From contig JADJYQ010000006.1 of NCBI GenBank assembly GCA_016719615.1, positions 372,001-436,000 of the forward strand: 64,000 nt of DNA, written 5' to 3'. The translations under genes and the position numbers were made by a program. Below, piece by piece: positions 28,569-36,680 of the stretch (the stretch's first letter is position 1; every line of letters begins with the position of its first letter). Source of the stretch: Saprospiraceae bacterium (GTDB taxonomy: Bacteria; Bacteroidota; Bacteroidia; Chitinophagales; Saprospiraceae). The notes below the pieces were generated by a model that worked only from the letters and a program-made list of their open reading frames with translations, was not told where the DNA came from and did no database searches.

Positions 28569-29459
28569 ATGAAAAAAATAAATTTCAATTGGATGTTCAT
28601 TTGGCTCGCTTGTACAATATGGAACATGCCTGCTTTTTCTCAGTCATCCGGAACAGATTCTACAGGATTGCCGGGTGACCATTTCAGTTTACAAGGGGCA
28701 TTAGAAATGTTTAAGCAATCAAGTTCGCCGGAGGATTTTGAAAAACGAATTAACACGGAAGACAATAAGGTCAATAATCTGGACTTGAATGGTGACGGCG
28801 ACATAGATTATGTGAAAGTCATCAGTAAGGTAGACGGCGATGTGCATGTATTTATTTTGCAAGTACCCGTTTCCGAAAATGAAAACCAGGATATAGCTGT
28901 GATTGAGCTTGAAAAGGATGGAAAAGAATCTGCAATCCTTCAAATTATAGGTGACGATGATATATATGGCGAACAAGTCATCGTCGAACCACAAGAGGAG
29001 ATTACATCTCCGGAAAAAGAAGGTGGAGACGAAATGAAAGGTGGAGGACCCAATCCATTTTATGATATGGATGAAGAAATGGCTATTGTTATCAATGTAT
29101 GGCCATGGCCTTGTGTAAGATTTGTGTATGCACCTGCCTACAGACCCTGGATCTCACCATGGCGCTGGCGTCACTACCCGGGTTGGTGGAGACCCTGGAG
29201 ACCGTTCAGCTGGCACGTATGGCACCCATTCCACCACCGCTATCACAGACACTATCCTGTAGTCCGCACACATCGCGTAGTTCATGCGCATAGAGTTTAT
29301 ACGCCGCACCGCACCGCATCAGTAACGGTGAAAACAAGACATGCAACAAACCTTGGAAAATACAGAGTGACCCGAACCAAGACCACAAAAACAGTCACCG
29401 GACCCAGGGGAAATACGAAAGTAAAAACGACGAAGACCACAAGGGTAAAGAGGAGATAG
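28569..29459 (+). CDS. Exported protein with His/Trp/Arg-rich tail, unknown function
   Basis: A 296-residue exported protein with a signal peptide ending near PAFSQSS. Residues 40-150 form an acidic conserved domain with an EF-hand-like loop DLNGDGDIDYVKV (about 74-86). A composition switch follows at about 175: a segment packed with Trp, His, Pro and Arg (repeated WRPW, HPFHHRYHRHY, HRVVHAHRVY), then a strongly basic tail of KTTKT and RGNTKVKTTK words. The basic tail could bind nucleic acid, LPS or polyphosphate; His-rich segments often bind metals. I recognise no function. A rho-independent terminator follows. Confidence 0.7.
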   Translation: MKKINFNWMFIWLACTIWNMPAFSQSSGTDSTGLPGDHFSLQGALEMFKQSSSPEDFEKRINTEDNKVNNLDLNGDGDIDYVKVISKVDGDVHVFILQVPVSENENQDIAVIELEKDGKESAILQIIGDDDIYGEQVIVEPQEEITSPEKEGGDEMKGGGPNPFYDMDEEMAIVINVWPWPCVRFVYAPAYRPWISPWRWRHYPGWWRPWRPFSWHVWHPFHHRYHRHYPVVRTHRVVHAHRVYTPHRTASVTVKTRHATNLGKYRVTRTKTTKTVTGPRGNTKVKTTKTTRVKRR

Positions 29460-29545
29460 AAATGTAAACTTTAAGCTCCTGGGCACGCAGGTTTGATAGT
29501 TTTTACATCTTAAGCTTTCAAAATTACAAATAAGTGTAATATTTT

Positions 29546-29580
29546 ATTCTGAACTAACACTTGTTAGTTCAGAATTTTTA
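29546..29580 (+). terminator. Strong hairpin terminator
   Basis: A perfect 14-bp stem, ATTCTGAACTAACA / TGTTAGTTCAGAAT, with a 2-nt loop is followed by a T-rich tract (TTTTTATTT after AGAAT). It ends the transcript of the 28569 gene. Its core is a CTAAC-N4-GTTAG palindrome, the same motif as at 13781, 34015 and 52958. Confidence 0.75.
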
Positions 29581-29692
29581 TTTAGAGCTACTTTAAATGA
29601 AGGAAATCAGGTCGTGTCATTCAACATGCGAATTAGAATCTTCTTCGCTGTAGAAATTTAACTATTTTTACAGATCATACAGCTTCATTCCA

Positions 29693-30559
29693 ATGACCCA
29701 AATCTACAATGGTTTTCTTAAATTTGTTGAACTCCGGAATGAGGGGACAGTACCTGAAGGCCTGGGTACCTTGGTCGTAAAATTTGTCAGATATTCTTCA
29801 TCTCAGCAATTGGTACTCTGGCTTCCACAAGCTGCACATTTGGGCTATACCGATTATACTCTTACTTTAGGAGACGACATCGTAGAAAGCGGAATAATTT
29901 TGGACAAAGTCGGAGGTTCTAAACAAATCATATGGGATTCGCTGTTATTTCAACCCGGGCTATACGCTTTAAAGATAAATCATAATGATGGGTGGTATCA
30001 TTTGTTCGTTTTTCAAAAACAAGACAACTTAAATTCGGACCTTGTTATAGCGCCTTATGATTCAGATGTGATCGACCATAGGAACTTTCAAAATTATATA
30101 AAGGATGCAGATGAAACATTGAAGCAACTTGCACTAGGGCCGATGCCAACAGAACCGGAAACATTTGACCGAGATACATTTGGTGATTTTCAAGACTTTA
30201 CAACAGGTGAAAAGGAGATCAGAAGAAAAGCTCAAATAATACTTGAAGATGTTTTTTCAAAGATTATGGAAAGTAAGGATGATGAACCACGGCTTGAATA
30301 CGATGAGCAGGGAAGGTGCGGTACCATTTATTACATTGAAGGAAAAAATCGCCTTCCATTTTATTACGAAATGGGAGGATATCCGGCGCATTTGGTCATT
30401 GATATTCCCAAATCTGAAAACTGGGAAAAGCAAACTGGAATTTCTTTAGATAAACGAAGAGAAACCTTATTATTGGTAGCATCTCATGTGCGTCGTGAAA
30501 AGGCAACATCCTGGCGTTTTGAAATTAACGACGATTCAATCGTGTATTACGATGCTTGA
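29693..30559 (+). CDS. Hypothetical protein
   Basis: A 288-residue soluble protein with no signal peptide or membrane segment, starting at ATG 29693. The N-terminal 110 residues look like an all-beta domain (TLGDDIVESGIILDKVGG, QPGLYALKINHNDGWYHLFVF), and the C-terminal part has LEYDEQGRCGTIYYIEG and a conserved-looking GGYPAHLVIDIP. I do not recognise a family. It is convergent with the lipoprotein gene at 30570, with only 10 bp between the two stops. Confidence 0.55.
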   Translation: MTQIYNGFLKFVELRNEGTVPEGLGTLVVKFVRYSSSQQLVLWLPQAAHLGYTDYTLTLGDDIVESGIILDKVGGSKQIIWDSLLFQPGLYALKINHNDGWYHLFVFQKQDNLNSDLVIAPYDSDVIDHRNFQNYIKDADETLKQLALGPMPTEPETFDRDTFGDFQDFTTGEKEIRRKAQIILEDVFSKIMESKDDEPRLEYDEQGRCGTIYYIEGKNRLPFYYEMGGYPAHLVIDIPKSENWEKQTGISLDKRRETLLLVASHVRREKATSWRFEINDDSIVYYDA

Positions 30560-30569
30560 AAACATTTGA

Positions 30570-31154
30570 TCAACCCCTATCGCATTCGATGTAAGCCATT
30601 TTCCAGGAGCCATCTTCGCGAATCAGTGAAAATCTGCGTTCAATTGGTATATCAAATGAAGTACCGATCATTCTAACTGAAGCTGTGTCAGATTGTAAAT
30701 GATCAAGGGTAATTGCGGTGTTTATCCAGTAGTTCAAATCCCATTCTTGCGCGCAAAAAAAATGATCGCCATCCATGCAGGAAGGAACTTCTCCAACGAT
30801 TTCATGTTGCCACAATTTTTCACATTCCAGATAGAAATTCTTTTCATTTTGAATAAATGAGCGGCTTAAATACCCACTTGAATATAGCTTATCCAAGTAA
30901 AGCTGAAATAAATCAGCAATAAGTCGATATCGATCGCCACGATCATCCACAAAATTGTAATCATTAATGGTATCAGTCGATTTGGAATGATGCCATTGGT
31001 AAAATTCATGGATCGTATTCGCAATTTCAATACTATCCTGAGTTCTTGTCCCTTCTGAATTCTGAACGGGAGAGGACAACTTACATGAAATATTCATGAA
31101 GCAAATGACTGCGAAGACAAAAATACTTTCATTGATTAAGATGATTGATTTCAT
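30570..31154 (-). CDS. Lipoprotein with DUF3828-like domain
   Basis: A 194-residue lipoprotein; the signal peptide ends at FMNISCKL with the lipidated Cys at about residue 24. The body shows the pattern I associate with DUF3828: YLSRSFIQNEKNF, then SCMDGDHFFCAQEWD and a C-terminal WKMAYIECDRG. The function of this domain is unknown. The start ATG overlaps the stop of the gene at 31154-31723 by one base (TAATG), so it is coupled to it. Confidence 0.68.
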   Translation of the reverse strand: MKSIILINESIFVFAVICFMNISCKLSSPVQNSEGTRTQDSIEIANTIHEFYQWHHSKSTDTINDYNFVDDRGDRYRLIADLFQLYLDKLYSSGYLSRSFIQNEKNFYLECEKLWQHEIVGEVPSCMDGDHFFCAQEWDLNYWINTAITLDHLQSDTASVRMIGTSFDIPIERRFSLIREDGSWKMAYIECDRG

Positions 31155-31723
31155 TATTGGATTTTATTTTTTTGAAGCCATCCATCTATTGCCTTCACTG
31201 CATTGAATTGAATTTTCCTGGCTTCCTGAGGCGTATTATTTTGAATAGCTAACTTTAAGTGTTTCACATTTTGTCCAAAATACTTACCATCTTCTTTAAA
31301 ATGAAAATTTAACGCTTCGAGCATTAATGGAATATTAAAATGGTCCAGTGTCCAATCCTGAAAATTATTCGCTTCTTTCAGAAATTCTCCAACATCTACT
31401 GATAAAGAAACAATACTTTGTAGTAGCGGTTCTTTAAATTTCTCTTTTTGATTTAAAGCGTTGCCGCATAGGAAATAATAGGCTGCTGTATATTGCTCTC
31501 TGTTTTTCAATACCTGGAGAATTTGTTCTTCCCAGTCAGTTCGTTCTTTAATTTTTTTCAATGCAGCTTCATGAATGTCCTTAGGTCTGGCGGGAAAAGA
31601 ATAACTCAGCAATCCTGAGATGTTATCATCAGTTGCATATTTATCAATGGTTTCTAAATTTTGAAGATGATAATGATCGTGTGTTTCCTGCTTTTCGCGA
31701 CTTATCATGCGCGAAGTCTTCAC
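31154..31723 (-). CDS. Hypothetical helical protein
   Basis: A 189-residue soluble, mostly helical protein, with two candidate starts (MKTSRMISREKQ). WEEQILQVLKNREQYTAAYYFLCGNAL and IQFNAVKAIDGWLQKNK are the most distinctive parts; no family is recognised. It is coupled by a one-base overlap to the downstream lipoprotein, and 12 bp separate it from the membrane gene upstream, which suggests a four-gene minus-strand operon from 32606 to 30570. Confidence 0.55.
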   Translation of the reverse strand: MKTSRMISREKQETHDHYHLQNLETIDKYATDDNISGLLSYSFPARPKDIHEAALKKIKERTDWEEQILQVLKNREQYTAAYYFLCGNALNQKEKFKEPLLQSIVSLSVDVGEFLKEANNFQDWTLDHFNIPLMLEALNFHFKEDGKYFGQNVKHLKLAIQNNTPQEARKIQFNAVKAIDGWLQKNKIQ

Positions 31724-31735
31724 CTGGTTGACCCT

Positions 31736-32278
31736 CTACCCATAAAAGCTTAAACCGGAATATAATGAACTAAGCAGGATGCCTACATAGAGCGGATATT
31801 TCACATAGCTAAAACTCATGCCTACATCTCCTCCATTTCTTATTAGAAAGAAAAACGGAATCATAACGCACAAGGGGATCCATAGATATATATGTGCCTG
31901 TGATAAATACCTTAACAAAAGAGGATATCCGCCATCGCTATGCCATTCTATTTTGAATGTACTGCTGAAAAACACAGATACTATATATGAAATGCAAAAC
32001 AAGATGGTAAATATATTTGGAAAACTCAAGTGTTCATTCAACCATGAAAAGTATCCTTTACGGCTCATCATCCAAAATAAAAGCAATGTGGTAATGACAA
32101 AAAGGACTCCAAGTATGATCATCATCCAGGCCTGACCTACCGCACGATCGCCACCTATATGTTTATATTGCAAAATATTCAAGATTTGACATCCGGTAAT
32201 AAATGCGCATAAAAAGTAAATAATGTATATCATTAGAAAATTAAATAGCTTACGAATAGAGCGTTTAGCTGTGAGCAA
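31736..32278 (-). CDS. Five-TM membrane protein of unknown function
   Basis: A 180-residue membrane protein with hydrophobic segments at about 14-35, 50-71, 88-107, 128-147 and 158-178. The longest frame begins at TTG 32278; Met 16 (MIYIIYFL) would cut into the first membrane segment, so TTG is favoured. No family recognised. It is part of the closely spaced minus-strand group with genes at 32307, 31154 and 30570. Confidence 0.5.
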   Translation of the reverse strand: MLTAKRSIRKLFNFLMIYIIYFLCAFITGCQILNILQYKHIGGDRAVGQAWMMIILGVLFVITTLLLFWMMSRKGYFSWLNEHLSFPNIFTILFCISYIVSVFFSSTFKIEWHSDGGYPLLLRYLSQAHIYLWIPLCVMIPFFFLIRNGGDVGMSFSYVKYPLYVGILLSSLYSGLSFYG

Positions 32279-32306
32279 TTCCAGTAAATCCTGATTTCAT
32301 CTAAAT

Positions 32307-32606
32307 TCATTTTCCAAATAAATTAAATACCAATGCCAAAAATCCTGTGATCAAAACACCAATTATAAAGGGAGTGGCCGGAATCCATAGTAAAATATTG
32401 GCTAAAGTCATATTTCCTTTATTTCTTAGAAATAAAGCAAGCATGATAAGGAGACTTAAAATAACTGGAATCAGCCAGGCCAGAATTTTACCTTGAGGTG
32501 AAAACCCATCCTCGCTGCCACGACTCAAATACATGCCGGAAACAGAAAGGATAATGAGCAAAACATTTGCAACGAGCCCTAATTTAAATATCAAGCCTGA
32601 ATTCAT
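32307..32606 (-). CDS. Small three-TM membrane protein
   Basis: A 99-residue membrane protein with hydrophobic segments at about 5-27, 41-60 and 68-95. ATG 32606 is preferred. No family recognised. It heads the apparent four-gene minus-strand operon and is divergent from the small membrane gene at 32791, whose size and character are similar. Confidence 0.5.
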   Translation of the reverse strand: MNSGLIFKLGLVANVLLIILSVSGMYLSRGSEDGFSPQGKILAWLIPVILSLLIMLALFLRNKGNMTLANILLWIPATPFIIGVLITGFLALVFNLFGK

Positions 32607-32790
32607 TCTTGCTGATCATTTAGATGACTTTGAAAGTATCAGAAAATAGGAGACCCTGCAAAATTATAAAGTTTTAGCAATACAGATAGATTCCGATTAT
32701 TTAACTACACTTTTAAAGATTGCAAACTTATCTTAAATATATTCAAACATTTATTTATCATTACTTTTACTTTAATAAATATGGAATCAA

Positions 32791-33168
32791 ATGAATCGAT
32801 GGACAAATTATCTCTTGGGGCCAGAATTATATTGGCTGTTGCTTTTTGCTTTGGTAAGTTTAGTGATAAGGCTTACCAATCCACCTGATAAATTTATGGA
32901 TGAAATCTGGATCAGGATGAGCGTTATCGTTCCGCTGATATTTCTTCCATTGAGTTTCGGATTGTATTGGTTGGCATTTGTTCCTAAAAAATTGCTCTTA
33001 TTGAGGCTCATTGTTGCCGGGTTTCTGGGCAGTCATTTTGTAATAGAGAAAGGCATCAATGCTTATTCTAATCAAGGTCCTGGAGCAGGAACATCCTATA
33101 TGGTGGGTATCCTTTTGATGTTGATGGTCTTGCTTGTTCTTTCCATTATTGCTTTATTAAAATTCTGA
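32791..33168 (+). CDS. Four-TM membrane protein
   Basis: A 125-residue membrane protein with segments at about 12-28, 42-63, 67-85 and 103-124, starting at ATG 32791. No family recognised. It is followed after one base by the gene at 33170, so the two form an operon. Confidence 0.55.
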   Translation: MNRWTNYLLGPELYWLLLFALVSLVIRLTNPPDKFMDEIWIRMSVIVPLIFLPLSFGLYWLAFVPKKLLLLRLIVAGFLGSHFVIEKGINAYSNQGPGAGTSYMVGILLMLMVLLVLSIIALLKF

Positions 33169-33169
33169 A

Positions 33170-33790
33170 ATGCCGCTGGTATTTCTCAAATATCCTATCG
33201 TAAAACATTACGCTGGAAGTGTATTTGATTTAATTGAAAGTTTCAATCAAGTAGAAGACCAGCCTACTTTGTATGAGCGACAAAATCCTAAACGATTTTA
33301 TCATTTGCCTGATGATGGCAGGGGAAGGCTCATGGACTTATCTTTTTTGGATACAGAATTGTGCCCTGTTGAAATTTTTGAGGGGGTAGATTTAAATAGT
33401 GGTCCCGGCCGTGTAACATCAATCCGATCAGAAGATTCAGATTCTAAAGTCAACTTACTGCATTTATGGACGGATTCGCAAATGTTGAGCTTAAAAGATT
33501 CAGAAGACAAGCTAAAACAAATCATACAGATCATTTGGCCAGAAGATTTAGGGCTACCGGCAACCGGTTTATTGTTCGACCGAAAATATAATCATCAAAT
33601 TGGTGCATCGTTGTTGACTCAATCAAATTTTAATTTTGATCTGAGTAATTTACATCCTGGGTTTTTTGAGATGCAAATTCAAAAAGAGGAAAGAATACTT
33701 TTTAGAATCACGTTCATGAAGTGTTTTCCTTTGGTTGTAATTGTTGATCAAAAGAAGCATGGCTTTTCAATTGAAAAGGCGGTATGGTGA
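33170..33790 (+). CDS. Hypothetical protein
   Basis: A 206-residue soluble protein without signal peptide, beginning one base after the preceding stop. FDLIESFNQVEDQPTLYER, EIFEGVDLNSGPGR and LHPGFFEMQIQKEERILFRI are the main features; no domain is recognised. Being coupled to a four-TM protein, it may act at the membrane, but this is inference. Confidence 0.5.
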   Translation: MPLVFLKYPIVKHYAGSVFDLIESFNQVEDQPTLYERQNPKRFYHLPDDGRGRLMDLSFLDTELCPVEIFEGVDLNSGPGRVTSIRSEDSDSKVNLLHLWTDSQMLSLKDSEDKLKQIIQIIWPEDLGLPATGLLFDRKYNHQIGASLLTQSNFNFDLSNLHPGFFEMQIQKEERILFRITFMKCFPLVVIVDQKKHGFSIEKAVW

Positions 33791-33861
33791 GCAAGCTAAG
33801 AGCCTAAAGCTAAAAGCTTTGTGTGGTGGTAAATGAAGTGCATCTTTTACTTAAGAGCATA

Positions 33862-33934
33862 CTTGCGTACCTACGGCACGCTAGGAATGATTTTCCTAAT
33901 CTGCTACCAATATTTTGTCCCTACGGGACATGAA
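33862..33934 (+). repeat. Well-preserved copy of the dispersed two-hairpin repeat
   Basis: TTGCGTACCTACGGCACGC and, 31 bp later, TTTTGTCCCTACGGGACA reproduce both palindromes of the 14864 element exactly. It lies at the start of the 420-bp gap between the 33170 gene and mnmG. Confidence 0.7.
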
Positions 33935-34014
33935 TAAGATTAAAGATTAAAGAGCAATATCTTTTAACGAGTAAAGTTCAAAAAAAAATTAAAAAAAATA
34001 TGTATTTATTTGAA

Positions 34015-34028
34015 CTAACATATGTTAG
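34015..34028. repeat. CTAAC-N4-GTTAG palindrome beside the octamer array
   Basis: CTAACATATGTTAG; the following GTTAGTCTG (34024-34032) is the reverse complement of the octamer array's CAGACTAAC, so the two could pair. Confidence 0.5.
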
Positions 34029-34040
34029 TCTGTGTTGATT

Positions 34041-34120
34041 ACTAACAGACTAACAGACTAACAGACTAACAGACTAACAGACTAACAGACTAACAGACTA
34101 ACAGACTAACAGACTAACAG
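34041..34120. repeat. Ten perfect tandem copies of ACTAACAG
   Basis: The octamer ACTAACAG is repeated exactly ten times (80 bp) with no mismatch, followed by decaying relatives to about 34175 (ACAAGCAG, GCCTAACAGCC, GCAAACAG). The array lies just downstream of the mnmG stop. It has no spacers, so it is not a CRISPR array. Perfect 8-bp repeats suggest a slippage-prone locus with variable copy number. Confidence 0.95.
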
Positions 34121-34212
34121 ACAAGCAGACTTCTTCCTACAAGCCTAACAGCCAAAAAGGCAAACAGACAACTTCCTGCCTGCCCATATTTCTTACCCCA
34201 CATTAAATTTAC

Positions 34213-36078
34213 TCATCGCCCCAGATAAACCAGCAATATCGAAATATCTGAAGGTGATACGCCGCTGATGCGACTGGCTTGTCCGATGGAGTTAGGTTTG
34301 ATTTTACTGAGTTTGGTTTTGGCTTCGTTGCTGAGTGCGGGAATGGCATGATAGTCAAAGTCAGCAAATAGTTTGATGTGTTCTAGGCGAGACATTTTAT
34401 CGACCATTTCTTGTTCTTTTTTGATATAGCCTTCGTATTTTATCTGGATTTCTGCACTTTGTAATGATTCGTCATCAAAGGATGAAAATTCTGAAGCGAT
34501 ATTTGGAAGTTGCTGAAAAATGGCAGTTAAACTCACATTGGGTCTTGTAAGGATCAGGCTTAACTTTGTTTTGGTCTCGATGGGAGATGAGTCAATACTC
34601 ATTAAATAAGGATTGATGTTGTCAGCAGAAAGTGAAATGCTTTGCAATAATTTGAATATTTTTGAATGATCTTCCATTTTTTGTTGCACGCGCTTCAATC
34701 GTTCGCTTACATTTTGCATCGCTAGTTTTTCGGTCATTGGCGTTAAACGAAGATCTGCATTGTCTTGTCTCAATAATATCCGGAACTCAGCTCTGGATGT
34801 AAACATTCGGTAGGGTTCTTCGGTCCCTTTGTTGACGAGGTCATCGATGAGCACTCCAATATAAGCTTCAGATCGCGACAATACGAACGACTGTTCGTCT
34901 CTTACGCGCAACGCAGCGTTAATGCCTGCAATCAATCCCTGACAGGCAGCTTCTTCATAACCTGTGGTACCGTTTATTTGACCCGCAAAGAATAGATTAG
35001 GAACTAAATGCGTTTCGAGACTCAGAGATAACTGCGTAGGTGGAAAATAATCATATTCAATGGCATATCCCGGTCTGAACATTTTTACATTTTCAAGTCC
35101 AGGTATTTTTTGTAGTGCTTTATATTGGACTTCTTCCGGAAGAGAAGAAGAAAATCCATTTAAATAAACCTCATGTGTATCCCAGCCTTCGGGTTCTATA
35201 AACAGCTGATGCCGCTCGCGTTCTGCAAAGCGTTCGATTTTATCTTCGATTGAAGGACAATAGCGCGGACCGAGGCCCTGAATTCTTCCGGAAAACATTG
35301 GACTTTTATCGAAACCTGTTTTGAGGATATCGTGGACTTCTTTGTTGGTATAACTGATATGGCAACTCAGTTGTTTGTCGGGAACATTGGTATTTAAAAA
35401 AGAAAATCGAGAAGGATATTCATCGCCGAGTTGTTCTTCGAGAATTGAATAATTGATGGTCCGACCATCCAATCGCGGAGGCGTTCCTGTTTTCATTCGC
35501 CCGCTTTCAAAACCGAGCTGTACGAGTTGCTCTGTAATTCCCGTTGCTGCATTTTCGCCAGCTCTCCCGCCACCAAATTGTTTTTCGCCAATATGAATGA
35601 TACCATTTAAAAAAGTACCATTGGTAAGCACGACTGTTTTTCCTTCGATCTGCTGCCCCATACCGGTGATGACCCCGCAGGCTTTGCCATCTTTCATGAG
35701 CAGACCTTTCACCATATCCTGCCAAAAATCGATCAGCGGATGGGCCTCGAGCATATTGCGCCATTTGCGTGCAAAAAGGTTGCGGTCACTTTGTGCACGG
35801 GGGCTCCACATGGCGGGGCCTTTAGAGCGGTTGAGCATTCGGAATTGAACGCGGGTTTCATCAGTAATGATACCTGAATAACCACCCAAGGCATCAATCT
35901 CGCGAACAATCTGGCCTTTAGCAACACCGCCCATAGCTGGATTACAGGACATTTGAGCAATCGTTTGCATGTTCATCGTAATCAGCAAGACCCTGCATCC
36001 CATATTGCCGGCACTCACCGCGGCTTCGCAACCTGCGTGGCCGGCACCTACTACTATAACATCGTAATTTGCAAACAT
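34213..36078 (-). CDS. mnmG: tRNA uridine-5-carboxymethylaminomethyl modification enzyme MnmG
   Basis: A 621-residue FAD-dependent enzyme that, with MnmE, builds the cmnm5 group on U34 of certain tRNAs. The N-terminal FAD motif VIVVGAGHAGCEAA (about 7-20), the SCNPAMGGVAKGQIVREIDALGG block, TGTPPRLDGRTI, and the C-terminal ISGVSPSDISILL are all as expected. Full length and intact. Its 3' end abuts the octamer repeat array. Confidence 0.97.
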   Translation of the reverse strand: MFANYDVIVVGAGHAGCEAAVSAGNMGCRVLLITMNMQTIAQMSCNPAMGGVAKGQIVREIDALGGYSGIITDETRVQFRMLNRSKGPAMWSPRAQSDRNLFARKWRNMLEAHPLIDFWQDMVKGLLMKDGKACGVITGMGQQIEGKTVVLTNGTFLNGIIHIGEKQFGGGRAGENAATGITEQLVQLGFESGRMKTGTPPRLDGRTINYSILEEQLGDEYPSRFSFLNTNVPDKQLSCHISYTNKEVHDILKTGFDKSPMFSGRIQGLGPRYCPSIEDKIERFAERERHQLFIEPEGWDTHEVYLNGFSSSLPEEVQYKALQKIPGLENVKMFRPGYAIEYDYFPPTQLSLSLETHLVPNLFFAGQINGTTGYEEAACQGLIAGINAALRVRDEQSFVLSRSEAYIGVLIDDLVNKGTEEPYRMFTSRAEFRILLRQDNADLRLTPMTEKLAMQNVSERLKRVQQKMEDHSKIFKLLQSISLSADNINPYLMSIDSSPIETKTKLSLILTRPNVSLTAIFQQLPNIASEFSSFDDESLQSAEIQIKYEGYIKKEQEMVDKMSRLEHIKLFADFDYHAIPALSNEAKTKLSKIKPNSIGQASRISGVSPSDISILLVYLGR

Positions 36079-36185
36079 ATTCGGCGGCGAAATTAACCAT
36101 AATACTGCTTTTAAATGGAATTGAGACGTCTTTTACAGGATTATTGACAAATCAGCAGAAAGCTTATATTCGCAAAAAATTAATA

Positions 36186-36584
36186 ATGAAAAGACTGGTT
36201 TATATTGTTTTTGGATTTACTTTTTGTTTTTTTTCTTGTGGAACTTCTAAAACCGTTGAATCTGATGGCTGGAAATTTATCGCTGATAAATGGGTAAATT
36301 TTGGCGTAGACAGAGATATGATTCATGTTGGAAATATTGGGGACGAATATTCAAAATTAGTGGTCCGGGTGACCGATGCTCCATTGAGAATGTACGACAT
36401 GAAAGTATTTTTTGATAATGGCGGTGTACAGGATGTAGCCATTAAATCCATCATTAGGCAAGGTGGCCAGACGCGCATCATAGATTTGGACGGTGGAAAA
36501 CGCAGACTTTCCAAAATTGAATTTTGGTATGAAACGAAAGGTCGTGGAAAAGGAAGATCCCGCGTAGCTGTTTGGGGAAAATAA
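36186..36584 (+). CDS. Lipoprotein with DUF2541-like domain
   Basis: A 132-residue lipoprotein. ATG 36186 is chosen because it starts a signal peptide (MKRLVYIVFGFTFCFFSCG) with lipobox Cys 18; the upstream reading extends into the mnmG promoter and is not plausible. The mature part (VNFGVDRDMIHVG, VRVTDAPLRMYDMKVFFDNG, RIIDLDGGKRRLSKIEFWYET) matches my recollection of DUF2541 proteins. Function unknown. Divergent from mnmG. Confidence 0.7.
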   Translation: MKRLVYIVFGFTFCFFSCGTSKTVESDGWKFIADKWVNFGVDRDMIHVGNIGDEYSKLVVRVTDAPLRMYDMKVFFDNGGVQDVAIKSIIRQGGQTRIIDLDGGKRRLSKIEFWYETKGRGKGRSRVAVWGK

Positions 36585-36680
36585 ATTGAAATTCAGCTCA
36601 CAAGGGCTAGTTACTTTTCGTTCATTCTGGATAATAACATTCAAAAAATTTTTAACTTCAAAAAACCAAAACTAATATTT

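Noticed and set aside
34041..34120. CRISPR array
   Set aside because: The repeats are contiguous 8-bp units with no spacers and there are no cas genes nearby.
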